In this document: piece by piece, positions 17,268 to 25,228 of the stretch
Position numbering within the stretch: the stretch's first letter is position 1
Layout of the letters: the number at the start of each line of letters is the position of its first letter
Assembly: GCA_900184925.1 (NCBI GenBank)
Contig: FXYJ02000003.1
Span: 248,001 to 312,000 of the forward strand
Direction of reading: 5' to 3'
DNA length: 64,000 bases
Origin: Ruminococcaceae bacterium HV4-5-B5C
GTDB taxonomy: Bacteria; Bacillota; Clostridia; Oscillospirales; Acutalibacteraceae
Position numbers and translations under genes: made by a program
Notes under the pieces: model-generated
The model's database searches: none
What the model was told of the DNA's origin: nothing
What the model saw: only the letters and a program-made list of their open reading frames with translations

Positions 17268-18537
17268 GATGATCTCCTTTCACGCAGCCGCCCGAAGAAG
17301 CATCCCGCCTGAGGTTGGCTTCCACGCTGCGGATGTACTGCTTTGCGCAGCGCGGCGACCTGCCGCCGCGCGTGATGGCCCACTTTTCCGCTCCGTCCTC
17401 GAGTGAACGAATGTCGGTCTTCAGCCGGCGCTGTTCCGCAAGTCTCCGGACGATCGAAAGATACTGGTCTTTGCCTGGAAGAGTAAAGCAGATCGAGAGG
17501 CCAAACCGGTCCGAAAGAGACAGGCTTTCCTGAATAGAGTCGCCGCGGTGCACGTCGTCGCCTTCGCGGTCGGAGAATGTTTCCCGAACGAGGTGCCGGC
17601 GGTTTGACGTCGCATAGATGAGTGCGTTTTCAGGCCGGGCTGCAAGTCCGCCCTCCAGAACGGCTTTGAGTGACGCGTAGGTGTCGTCTTCGCGGTTGAA
17701 CGAAAGATCGTCGATGAAGATGATAAACTTTGCGGGAAGGGCGGCAATTTTATCGACGAGAAGCGGGAATTCCCGGAGGGATTCCTTGGGCATCTCGATC
17801 ATGCGAAGCCCCTGCGCCCAATATTCGTTGAGAATCGCCTTTACGGTCGACGATTTTCCGGTGCCGCGGTCGCCGTACAACAGGCAGTTGTTCGCCGGAA
17901 AACCGTGAACGAAAGCTTCCGTATTATCAATCGCAAGACTGCGCTGAATTTCATAGCTTTTAAGGTCGGCAAGCCGGATTCCATCCGGGTGAGCGACAGG
18001 GGTGATTTCCCCGCCCCGCCAGATGAAAGCGCGGTAACGGCTGTAAATACCGCAGCCGTTTTTCCGGTAATGACCGGCAAGCTTATGCAGGCATTCTTCC
18101 GTGCTTCCGGTCAGCTCCGAAACCGGGTCCCCGACCGTCCATTCCGGCAGGCGCAGCCGCGCGGCGTCACCGGGAGCGACGGTTCCCGTAAGAAGTTCCT
18201 TTGGGGTAAGCTGCGAAATCATGCGAATGATTTCAATATCGCGTCCGGCGGCGGCAAGCAGCTCCGGCTCGAAAGCCGTTTTACCGCCCGCAGCGGCCAG
18301 AGAAAAAACGTTTTCATCGTACAGAAGCGGCTCCGTCATGCAGCGGGCGAAAGAGCCGCTGCCGCCCTCTTCGCACAGAGCCGAGAAAAATTCTCCCCAT
18401 GCGCTGAAAAAGCCGCACCCCGTATCCTCTGCATGCCGCAGAAGGCGGTAAAAGGTCTTCGGCACCGGCCGGTCCAGAATTCCTCGAAAAACAGAAAGGG
18501 ACGCCATTGCTGCGGCGGCCTGTTCAATCTGATTCAT
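17260..18537 (-). CDS. DUF815 family AAA-type ATPase
   Basis: 425-residue ATPase. The DUF815 ATP-binding core (about 180-420) shows Walker A GDRGTGKSS near residue 224, Walker B-like FIIFIDDLSF near 265, and a sensor-type segment NALIYATSNRRHLVRETFSDREGDDVH, which is strongly conserved in this family. The N-terminal 180 residues are poorly conserved and helical. Cytosolic, function unknown; DUF815 proteins are often described simply as predicted ATPases. The gene overlaps the following lipoprotein gene by 8 bp on the same strand, so they are translationally coupled. Confidence 0.85.
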   Translation of the reverse strand: MNQIEQAAAAMASLSVFRGILDRPVPKTFYRLLRHAEDTGCGFFSAWGEFFSALCEEGGSGSFARCMTEPLLYDENVFSLAAAGGKTAFEPELLAAAGRDIEIIRMISQLTPKELLTGTVAPGDAARLRLPEWTVGDPVSELTGSTEECLHKLAGHYRKNGCGIYSRYRAFIWRGGEITPVAHPDGIRLADLKSYEIQRSLAIDNTEAFVHGFPANNCLLYGDRGTGKSSTVKAILNEYWAQGLRMIEMPKESLREFPLLVDKIAALPAKFIIFIDDLSFNREDDTYASLKAVLEGGLAARPENALIYATSNRRHLVRETFSDREGDDVHRGDSIQESLSLSDRFGLSICFTLPGKDQYLSIVRRLAEQRRLKTDIRSLEDGAEKWAITRGGRSPRCAKQYIRSVEANLRRDASSGGCVKGDHHD

Positions 18538-18642
18538 TGATTTCCCCGATTCTTTACAGCTTCGGTTCGTTTATTTCGACTGTTTTCTCTTTATTTTACG
18601 CTGAAAGAACAGCCGCTGTCAAGATTGACGGAGAATTACGCC

Positions 18643-18671
18643 TTGCGGAATGATCTGGAATTTGTTAAAAT
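18643..18671 (+). promoter_or_regulatory. Possible promoter of the lipoprotein gene
   Basis: TTGCGG (18643-18648), 17-base spacer, TAAAAT (18666-18671), about 108 bp before the lipoprotein ATG. Each hexamer departs from consensus. Confidence 0.4.
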
Positions 18672-18778
18672 TAGAGAAATCGGGTCGGTTTATGGAATGC
18701 CCGCGAATCTCCGAATGTTTTGCACAGCGGAGCGAACCGCCTGCGGTTTGTATGGCTCGGGAAGGAAATGAAAAAAGC

Positions 18779-19600
18779 ATGAAACATTGGAAACGAATCT
18801 CTATCGCCCTTGCGGCGGCGTCCGCACTGATGCTGGCTTCCTGCAGCAGCGGCCCAAATGCAGGGGTTTTGGTACGCGAGGCGGCATCCGGAATCTCCGG
18901 AATGAAGAGCTGCGCGGCTTCGGTCAACAACACTCTCATTTTTACCGTAAACGGAACCCGCCACAGTTTCCAGACAAAAAACGATCTGACCTTCAACGCC
19001 AGCCCGTTTGCCCTGAAGTCTGCGCTTTCTTCAAATAACGACGGATCTTCGACCAACAGCGTAACCTACACGATGACGGAGAATGGAGCAGTTGGCTTTT
19101 ACTGCAAGACTGCCACCGGTTGGCAGAAGAGTCAGGTGCAGGACCTGAATCCTTCCCCGACTTCGCAGATCTCAATTTTGCAGATGCTGAACAACGTGGA
19201 CGACGAGAAATATGTGAGGCAGATGGAAATCGGTTCCCAGAAAGTACACAAGATTGAGTTAAAGCTGAAAAGCGAGATTCTCCGCAGCACAATTGAAAAT
19301 ATTGTAACGGTTTCCGGAATGGGAAACGGGTCCAAAACAGTAGTGCAGACATTGCTGGACAGCGCGCCGACCATCTACGGATACTGCTATATCGGAGTGG
19401 ACAGCGGAAAGATCGTTCGTCTTGACATGGATGCGGCCGACGCCGTAAATCAGATTTTCCAGGGGATTGACGGCAGCACGGTTCGAGTTATGGTGGAAAA
19501 ATGCGGAATGACCGGCGACTTTTCCGGAATCGACGCTACGGCTCCCATATCGCTTCCGCAGGAGGCAAAAGATGCTTCGGCCGTGGATGCCAAGGGATGA
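18779..19600 (+). CDS. Putative lipoprotein of unknown function
   Basis: 273 residues with a clear lipoprotein signal: KHWKR, hydrophobic core and LASC, with Cys22 lipidated. The exposed part is mostly beta-rich (SCAASVNNTLIFTVNGTRHSF, TMTENGAVGFYCKTATGWQ), resembling the LppX/DUF6612-like lipoproteins that bind lipids, but I cannot assign it confidently. The start at 18779 is chosen because the signal peptide begins there; GGAAGG lies about 11 bases upstream, and an earlier in-frame start would add an implausible Cys-rich leader. Monocistronic, followed by the tRNA-Ser promoter. Confidence 0.75.
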   Translation: MKHWKRISIALAAASALMLASCSSGPNAGVLVREAASGISGMKSCAASVNNTLIFTVNGTRHSFQTKNDLTFNASPFALKSALSSNNDGSSTNSVTYTMTENGAVGFYCKTATGWQKSQVQDLNPSPTSQISILQMLNNVDDEKYVRQMEIGSQKVHKIELKLKSEILRSTIENIVTVSGMGNGSKTVVQTLLDSAPTIYGYCYIGVDSGKIVRLDMDAADAVNQIFQGIDGSTVRVMVEKCGMTGDFSGIDATAPISLPQEAKDASAVDAKG

Positions 19601-19633
19601 TCTGCTTCCAACCAACTTTGCAGGACAAACGTA

Positions 19634-19662
19634 TTGACTTTTAGGCCGTTTGCCGTTAAAAT
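19634..19662 (+). promoter_or_regulatory. Promoter of tRNA-Ser
   Basis: TTGACT (19634-19639), 17-base spacer, TAAAAT (19657-19662). It would give a leader of about 95 bases with several short hairpins (for example GCGGAGacatCCTCGC) before the mature tRNA. Confidence 0.65.
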
Positions 19663-19763
19663 TAAAGTTACGTCGGCCGGGCGCTGTTGTGTGCCCGACC
19701 GCGGAGACATCCTCGCAGTCAACTGAAGTTGCCTGTTCACCGGGCGATCGGTTGAAAATAAAT

Positions 19764-19852
19764 GGAAGCGTATCGAAGTGGTCATAACGGGCCTGACTCG
19801 AAATCAGGTAGACCGCAAGGTCTCGTGGGTTCGAATCCCACCGCTTCCGCCA
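19764..19852 (+). tRNA. tRNA-Ser (anticodon CGA)
   Basis: Class II tRNA: acceptor GGAAGCG/CGCTTCC, discriminator G and encoded CCA, anticodon stem CTGA/TCAG with loop CTCGAAA giving CGA (UCG codons), long variable arm (GACCGCAAGGTC) and T-arm GTGGG TTCGAAT CCCAC. Its last 22 bases are repeated exactly 221 bp downstream. Confidence 0.95.
19831..19852 (+). repeat. att-like direct repeat, copy 1 (3' end of tRNA-Ser)
   Basis: The 22 bases covering the T-loop, 3' acceptor strand and CCA of tRNA-Ser are identical to 20052-20073; the bases just before differ. tRNA 3' ends are classic attachment sites of tyrosine integrases. Confidence 0.8.
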
Positions 19853-19857
19853 GAAAA

Positions 19858-19890
19858 CAGGCCCTCACCGGTTTTTCCGGTGAGGGCCTG
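19858..19890. terminator. Perfect 14-bp hairpin after tRNA-Ser
   Basis: CAGGCCCTCACCGG, 5 T residues, then the exact complement, 6 bases after the tRNA. It is a strong terminator-like stem, though only TGTGTA follows instead of a T-tract. Confidence 0.65.
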
Positions 19891-20051
19891 TGTACGCAAA
19901 GGGAAAGTGGATTCGAAGGGGAGCGGGAATGAAGGACGTGCCGGCGGCACGTCAGGTTGACAACCCCGTCCCCTTTTGCCGCTTCACGGCATTTCCCCCG
20001 CACAGCGGGCGAATCTTCCGCGACCGACCAAGGCGCGTGGCGCGCCGCGAA

Positions 20052-20073
20052 TCGAATCCCACCGCTTCCGCCA
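20052..20073 (+). repeat. att-like direct repeat, copy 2
   Basis: Exact 22-base copy of the tRNA-Ser 3' end with no tRNA body in front of it. It marks the boundary between GC-rich sequence on the left and AT-rich sequence on the right. Most simply a right-hand attachment-site scar (attR-like) of an element that integrated into tRNA-Ser. Confidence 0.8.
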
Positions 20074-20076
20074 TTT

Positions 20077-20114
20077 ATGTGCATTCTGTGTATCTAAACA
20101 GAATGCACATTTTT
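20077..20114 (+). terminator. Terminator after the second att-like copy
   Basis: ATGTGCATTCTGT pairs perfectly with ACAGAATGCACAT across an 8-base loop, followed by TTTTCTGTT. It lies directly behind the repeated tRNA 3' end, where the original tRNA terminator would be expected before an insertion. The 200 bases after it (20115-20316) are AT-rich without a recognisable feature. Confidence 0.8.
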
Positions 20115-20316
20115 CTGTTAGATCCCTCTATGCCTTTGCAGTTACTGATAAGCCTTTACCGCTTCAAATGTGCAAACACTGCGGAAATGCAAACTATAAT
20201 ACTAATACACGAAGCGAGTTTTCCAGTAAAATGCCGCAACCAATATAATGTGCGGGCATTTCGTGACAGGAATAAAGAGCTGTAAATTATAAACTTGTTT
20301 CTATTTTTGTATCATT

Positions 20317-20649
20317 ATGACTGTCGATGCAAATGACCATTTTGCTAACATTAGGGAAATGGTTGGCATCGTTTTCAACGCGGTATACTCGCATCTAAGT
20401 GAAAATGTTGGATTTGAAAATTCCATGTTCGGAGAGGCTCTTTAACTTTTTCGTAATATCCATTATAACCTTTAATTAGAGGAATATGTTGAAAAAAAGC
20501 GTTTAAAAGAATATAATTTCCCATAGGTAGCAAAATTTCCAACTCTTATCGTTCCCGGTGTATTTGGAAGAAGTTCACTGTTATTCTTTTTCGTAGGCGT
20601 AATTTTTGATGTTGAGGTAAAAAGCACAGACAGCTTTATGAAGTACTAA
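20317..20649 (+). pseudogene. Decayed open reading frame in the AT-rich island
   Basis: One frame reads protein-like for 111 codons but is broken by stops at 20443, 20473 and 20524. The pieces are MTVDANDHFANIREMVGIVF.., then LEEYVEKKRLKEYNFP, then VAKFPTLIVPGVFGRSSLLFFF. The last piece is hydrophobic and ends in a normal stop 37 bp before the next gene. Base composition matches the neighbouring AT-rich gene. I do not recognise the family. The single-frame continuity favours a former gene with point-mutation stops, but random AT-rich sequence cannot be excluded. Confidence 0.35.
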
Positions 20650-20686
20650 CAAATTACTATATTTTACAAGTCAAGGAGGAAAACGA

Positions 20687-22612
20687 ATGAGCTTTATACT
20701 GCCATTATTATTTATTATTTGCACATCGGGTACAATGACGGCAATATCTGAGAAGCGTTTTGAAGAGACACTGCCGGTTTCTTTAATGTTTAGCACGCTT
20801 GTAGTTTTTATTACCGGTTTTTTTGGTCAACTGCTTATAGGATATTTTATAGTACTTTTAATAGCCATTGCATTTCCGGTAATGATTCTTGTTTTATATA
20901 TTAGAAAAAGGGATATTTCAAGTTTAAGTAAAAATATTCTCACGCCGGGATTTTGTATTTTTATTATAATATATATTGTTGTCTTTCTATTAAATTTAAA
21001 TAAAGGTTTCACGAGGACCTTTGATGAATTTGCGCACTGGGGTCCAATGGTGAAAGAGACTTTACGTTTAAACAAATTTTACAGCGTACCAGAATCAGTG
21101 TCTTGGGTACACAAAGATTACCCGCCTATCGTTCCTCTTTTTGAAGCAATGTGGTGTAAATTGTGCGGTGGCTATCAAGAAGCATATCTATTCAGAAGCT
21201 TACAAACTCTGTCATTATCTTTATTTTTACCTGCCCTTTCTAATTTAAAATGGAAAAAAAGTTTAAGCTTTTTTATCAAAAGCGCACTGATTACAGTTGC
21301 AATTTTTTCTGTTGCAGTTGTAACAACATCGGGTTTGTTTTATAATACCGTTCTTATTGATAGCTTTTTGGGCTTAATGTTAGCTTATAGTATATCAATT
21401 ATATTCTATGAAAAAGCAATTACTAAATTTCTTATTTTTAAATTAGCGGTATCTTTATCATTTTTACTATTGACAAAACAAATGGGACTTGCGTTTTTCG
21501 TATTGGTATTAGTAATATTTATTGTAAATTACATCGTTATCAATAAACGCAATTTATCTACTCAAAAAGCAGGATTGACTAAAAAAAATATTTCAAAGAT
21601 TATAATGATATTATGCATTGTTTTAATTCCTTATCTTTTTATTACTTCGTGGAATTACTTTATATCATTAAATAATATATCTAGCCAGTTTAATATTTCC
21701 GCAATTAAGATTTCTCAGTTGCTGGGAATTGCCAAAGGAACTGTTGGAGAATCCTGGCAGCACCAAGCTATGGTGAATTTTATTAAGGCCATTCTTACGC
21801 GTGAACTTGTATCTAGGCCTGTACCGTTGGCATATTGGCAAATAATCCTTGTTAGCGTAATTGTATTTTGGATCATTTCAAAATATGGTAAAAAATACTT
21901 TGAAAAGTATCAAATTGGTTCATTGAACTTCCTTTTATGTTTAGGGGCTGTAGGTTATGCGTTTGCTATGCTTTTATTATATGTGTTCTGCTTTGGACCC
22001 TCTGAAGGCCCAGACCTTGCAGACTTTAACCGCTATATAAACACCTATTTATTTGCTGTTGTTTCGTTAGCTATGATGTTATTTTTATTTATAGAAGGTA
22101 AAAAGGAGGACGAAAATAAGAATTCTTCTTTTACAACCTTGATGGCTGTTCTTATATTTATGTGGACAATACTGTTAAGTGCTACAGATCTTAGCAATTT
22201 CAAACCAGCTCTTCATTATAATTCTACTACAACTGCTTTTTATGAAGATGCGAATTTTATAAAAGAGAATACAAAACCAACTGATAAAATTTTTATTGTT
22301 TCACAAAATGCCGACGTATCCGTGACATTTTCTATTAAATATCTTATTATGCCGCAAGACTGTAATTATATGGATTTTAGCCTTGAAAAGCCTGGTAGTA
22401 ACAACAAGTGGAGCTGGAATTTGACACCAAACGAATGGCTTCAAGAGCTTTCTTCGGGAAATTACAATTATTTGTATCTAAGAAATATTGATCAATATTT
22501 CATTTCTAATTATTCAAAAGTATTTAAAGAGGGAACAAAATTGAAAAATGGGCAGTTATACAGGATTAATAAATCTTCTCAGAGTGTAGTAGTATTGGAT
22601 TTGGTAAAATGA
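20687..22612 (+). CDS. Large multi-pass membrane protein, GT-C glycosyltransferase-like
   Basis: 641 residues with about 11-12 membrane helices followed by a soluble C-terminal domain (about 520-641). A first extracytoplasmic loop carries TRTFDEFAHWGPMVKE and then WVHKDYPPIVPLFEA, near residues 108-150; an acidic pair in this position and a YPP-type motif are typical of GT-C transferases that use polyprenyl-linked sugars. That assignment is by pattern only. An ideal AGGAGG lies 8 bases before ATG. The gene is strikingly AT-rich, full of TTA, ATA and AAT codons, unlike all its neighbours, which points to horizontal acquisition. It lies just right of an att-like tRNA scar. It may modify surface polymers. 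Confidence 0.7.
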   Translation: MSFILPLLFIICTSGTMTAISEKRFEETLPVSLMFSTLVVFITGFFGQLLIGYFIVLLIAIAFPVMILVLYIRKRDISSLSKNILTPGFCIFIIIYIVVFLLNLNKGFTRTFDEFAHWGPMVKETLRLNKFYSVPESVSWVHKDYPPIVPLFEAMWCKLCGGYQEAYLFRSLQTLSLSLFLPALSNLKWKKSLSFFIKSALITVAIFSVAVVTTSGLFYNTVLIDSFLGLMLAYSISIIFYEKAITKFLIFKLAVSLSFLLLTKQMGLAFFVLVLVIFIVNYIVINKRNLSTQKAGLTKKNISKIIMILCIVLIPYLFITSWNYFISLNNISSQFNISAIKISQLLGIAKGTVGESWQHQAMVNFIKAILTRELVSRPVPLAYWQIILVSVIVFWIISKYGKKYFEKYQIGSLNFLLCLGAVGYAFAMLLLYVFCFGPSEGPDLADFNRYINTYLFAVVSLAMMLFLFIEGKKEDENKNSSFTTLMAVLIFMWTILLSATDLSNFKPALHYNSTTTAFYEDANFIKENTKPTDKIFIVSQNADVSVTFSIKYLIMPQDCNYMDFSLEKPGSNNKWSWNLTPNEWLQELSSGNYNYLYLRNIDQYFISNYSKVFKEGTKLKNGQLYRINKSSQSVVVLDLVK

Positions 22613-22639
22613 CCTGGTTTAAAAGTTTCCGATTCATGT

Positions 22640-25069
22640 TCAGACGTGGAATTTCTGAAACAGACCGCATTTGATAAAATCAATCATGATCATGAACACA
22701 ATCCCGATTCCCAGCAGGATCAGCACCTGACTCCACAGAAGGGCAGGTACGATATTCCCGAAAGTGCCGATCAGAGAAAATCCGACGATTGCCGCAAGGC
22801 TGATAAAAAACAGCTTTTTGCTGGGGAATGAAGCCCAGAAGTGGCCGCGTTCCCGGACGGTCAGGATGCGGAACTGCGTGTTGAAAACGAGGTTGAGCAT
22901 CACAAGCGTGCAAAGGGATGCATACGGCAGGTGAAAACAGTTTACCCCGATATAGGCGACCAGCAGATCTTCCAGTGCAAAGAAAACGCCGAGTACCAGA
23001 GAAGAAGAAATAATATTCTTCAGTTTCCACGAATTCGGTGATTTTGTTGATACCACATGGTCGGTGGCGATTGACATTGTTACAAAGTCATTGGCAAACA
23101 CAAGAAGAGACATGCCGAGCAGGGAAATCAGCATGGTGTGCATCCAGAAATATCCCACTGTGAAAAGGACGACCACTTCCACAACCTTCGTAATCTTGTT
23201 GATGACCCAGGTCAGCATGCGCTGATAGGTCTGGCGGCTGACCTGAATCGTGTCGATAATTTCGCTCAGCCCCGGCTTCGTGAGCACCACGCTGGCGGAC
23301 GCCTTTGCAACGTCTGTTGCTGCGCTTACCGCGGTGCCAAGCTCCGCCTGTTTGAGAGCGGGAGAGTCGTTCACTCCGTCTCCGGTCATTCCGACCATGT
23401 GTCCCTCTTCCTGCAGGATCCGGACAATCCTGAATTTATCTTCCGGGTAAACCTCCGCGAAACCGTCGCTGCCGTCAATCAGAGCAATCTGTTCGTCGTG
23501 ACTCAGACCGCCAAGCTCTTTCGCGCTGTGAATCCGCGTCCCGATGCCGACCTGACCGGCAATTTCGCGGGCAATGGCCTGATTGTCCCCCGTCAGCATG
23601 AGCGGACGGATACCAAGCCCTCTGATTTGCTGAATCATTGCCCCGGAGTCCGCCCGCGGCGGATCGGAAAGAGCCAGAAGTCCGACAAACCCGCAGCCCG
23701 CGTTTTCCTGTGGCTCCGTGTTTTCGCAGACGGCGACTGCAATAGTTCGGTATCCCCTGACGGAATATTCATCGACAGTGCGGCAAATTTCCTGCACTGT
23801 CTTTTCGCCTGTCTTTCCGCAAAGCTGCAGAATAATCTGGGGAGCACCTTTCAGAATACGAAACGTTTTTTCGCCAATGCGTGCGGTGGCCTGAGTCCTT
23901 TTGTTTGCCGGGTCAAATGGAAGGTAAGAAAGCTGTGAGCAGCCATCCATACTGATTTTCAGCGTGTCGGCGTATGCAAGAATGGCGGTGTCGATGGCGT
24001 CCATTTCCTCTGCCTTCGACGCCAGAGCGGCAAGCTTTGCGACATCTGTTTCCTGATAAATTCCGAATGCTCTGCAGTTCGTTACCGAAAGCCGGTTCCG
24101 GGTGATTGTTCCGGTCTTGTCGAAGCAGAACGTATCGATGGAGGACGCGTCTTCAATCGAATCCAGTCTTGTGACCAGCACACCTTTTTTAGAAAGATCA
24201 AGCGCGCCGACTGCCTGAACAATTGTCATCACGGCGGGAAGCGCAACGGGGATGGCGCCCATCAGGAAGACAAGAATCAGCGACAGGATCGACATAACGT
24301 CCTGATGCAGGAATATTGCGTAGCAGGTCACTACGGCGGACGCCGCAAGCCCCAGATACATCATGTATTTTACAATGCTGAACATCAATTCCTGCTGTTT
24401 CGATTTCGGTCTGGCAATCTGAACCAGAGAAACCGTCTTTCCGAAATAAGTATCCACTGCGGTATTGACAACCATACAGCGGGTTCCGCCGCGCTTAATA
24501 ATGGAACTCGAATACATCACGTCTCCTGGATGAATTTCCTGCGGAAGAGATTCCCCGGTCAGCGCGGAGGCATCTGCCGAAACTTCGCCTTCCAAGACAA
24601 AAACATCCGCCGGGACGAGATCGCCCAGCTTGAGGTTTAAAATATCGCCGGGCACGATGTCCCGGGCATCCTTTAGAACCCACTGCCCGTCCCGGAGTAC
24701 CCTGACCCTGATCTGAAGCTGTTTTTTCAGAAGCTCGACCGCTTTCTGCGAGTTTTGCGACTGCAGAAACCCAATAACCGCGTTCACCGTCAGCAATACG
24801 AAGATCAGAATCCCTTCCGTATAGTGCCTGACGATGACGGTGAGTACCATGGCGAACTCAAGCAGCCAGGGCATCGGGCCCCAGTACCGTTTTAAAAACT
24901 GTTTCACCGGATCTTTCTTTTTCTCCGGAATTTCGTTGGCTCCAAACTGACTGATTCGCTCGGCAGCCTCCGCCTCTGTAAGCCCGTTCTCGCCGCTTCC
25001 CAGAGCGGATGCCACGTCTTTTGGAGACATGCCGCGGTAATCATTTGTCACTTTTTTTTGAAGATTCAC
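22640..25069 (-). CDS. Plasma-membrane-type proton-efflux P-type ATPase (P3A)
   Basis: 809-residue P-type ATPase of the plant/fungal plasma-membrane H+-ATPase type, pumping H+ out of the cell at the cost of ATP. Order of domains: N-terminal cation-ATPase domain (GMSPKDVASALGSGENGLTEAEAAER), actuator motif ALTGESLP near residue 165, phosphorylation site DKTGTITRN near 315, MLTGDN near 500 and hinge GDGVNDSPALK near 565, then the last membrane helices. All catalytic motifs are intact. The length matches archaeal and bacterial P3A members; the plant autoinhibitory tail is absent. It is divergent from a LysR regulator. The leader has a small hairpin (25091-25114). Likely role: pH homeostasis. Confidence 0.93.
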   Translation of the reverse strand: MNLQKKVTNDYRGMSPKDVASALGSGENGLTEAEAAERISQFGANEIPEKKKDPVKQFLKRYWGPMPWLLEFAMVLTVIVRHYTEGILIFVLLTVNAVIGFLQSQNSQKAVELLKKQLQIRVRVLRDGQWVLKDARDIVPGDILNLKLGDLVPADVFVLEGEVSADASALTGESLPQEIHPGDVMYSSSIIKRGGTRCMVVNTAVDTYFGKTVSLVQIARPKSKQQELMFSIVKYMMYLGLAASAVVTCYAIFLHQDVMSILSLILVFLMGAIPVALPAVMTIVQAVGALDLSKKGVLVTRLDSIEDASSIDTFCFDKTGTITRNRLSVTNCRAFGIYQETDVAKLAALASKAEEMDAIDTAILAYADTLKISMDGCSQLSYLPFDPANKRTQATARIGEKTFRILKGAPQIILQLCGKTGEKTVQEICRTVDEYSVRGYRTIAVAVCENTEPQENAGCGFVGLLALSDPPRADSGAMIQQIRGLGIRPLMLTGDNQAIAREIAGQVGIGTRIHSAKELGGLSHDEQIALIDGSDGFAEVYPEDKFRIVRILQEEGHMVGMTGDGVNDSPALKQAELGTAVSAATDVAKASASVVLTKPGLSEIIDTIQVSRQTYQRMLTWVINKITKVVEVVVLFTVGYFWMHTMLISLLGMSLLVFANDFVTMSIATDHVVSTKSPNSWKLKNIISSSLVLGVFFALEDLLVAYIGVNCFHLPYASLCTLVMLNLVFNTQFRILTVRERGHFWASFPSKKLFFISLAAIVGFSLIGTFGNIVPALLWSQVLILLGIGIVFMIMIDFIKCGLFQKFHV

Positions 25070-25141
25070 TGAGAAAGGCCTCCCGTAATCTCATTCTGCG
25101 TGGGTCCGCAATGAGCATTCCTGCTTTTTGTGACCTTACCC

Positions 25142-25197
25142 AGTATAGTACTTGCAGATTAATAAGTAAAATAATATAATATTACTGTTACTATACT
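25142..25197. promoter_or_regulatory. Divergent regulatory region with nested inverted repeats
   Basis: Outer arms AGTATAGTA (25142-25150) and TACTATACT (25189-25197) are exact complements. Each contains a TATACT -10 box, one for each direction. Inner arms AGTAA/TTACT (25165-25169 and 25182-25186) surround an AT-only core. For the H+-ATPase, minus-strand TTACTT (25169-25164) lies 16 bases before TATACT. Probable LysR binding region controlling both genes. Confidence 0.55.
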
Positions 25198-25228
25198 AAA
25201 AACAATATGTTAATTAGGGGGAGCCGAT

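Noticed and set aside
19663-19763. Small SRP RNA (ffs) before tRNA-Ser
   Set aside because: The leader has hairpins, but the GGAAGCAGCC-type conserved apical loop of SRP RNA is absent.
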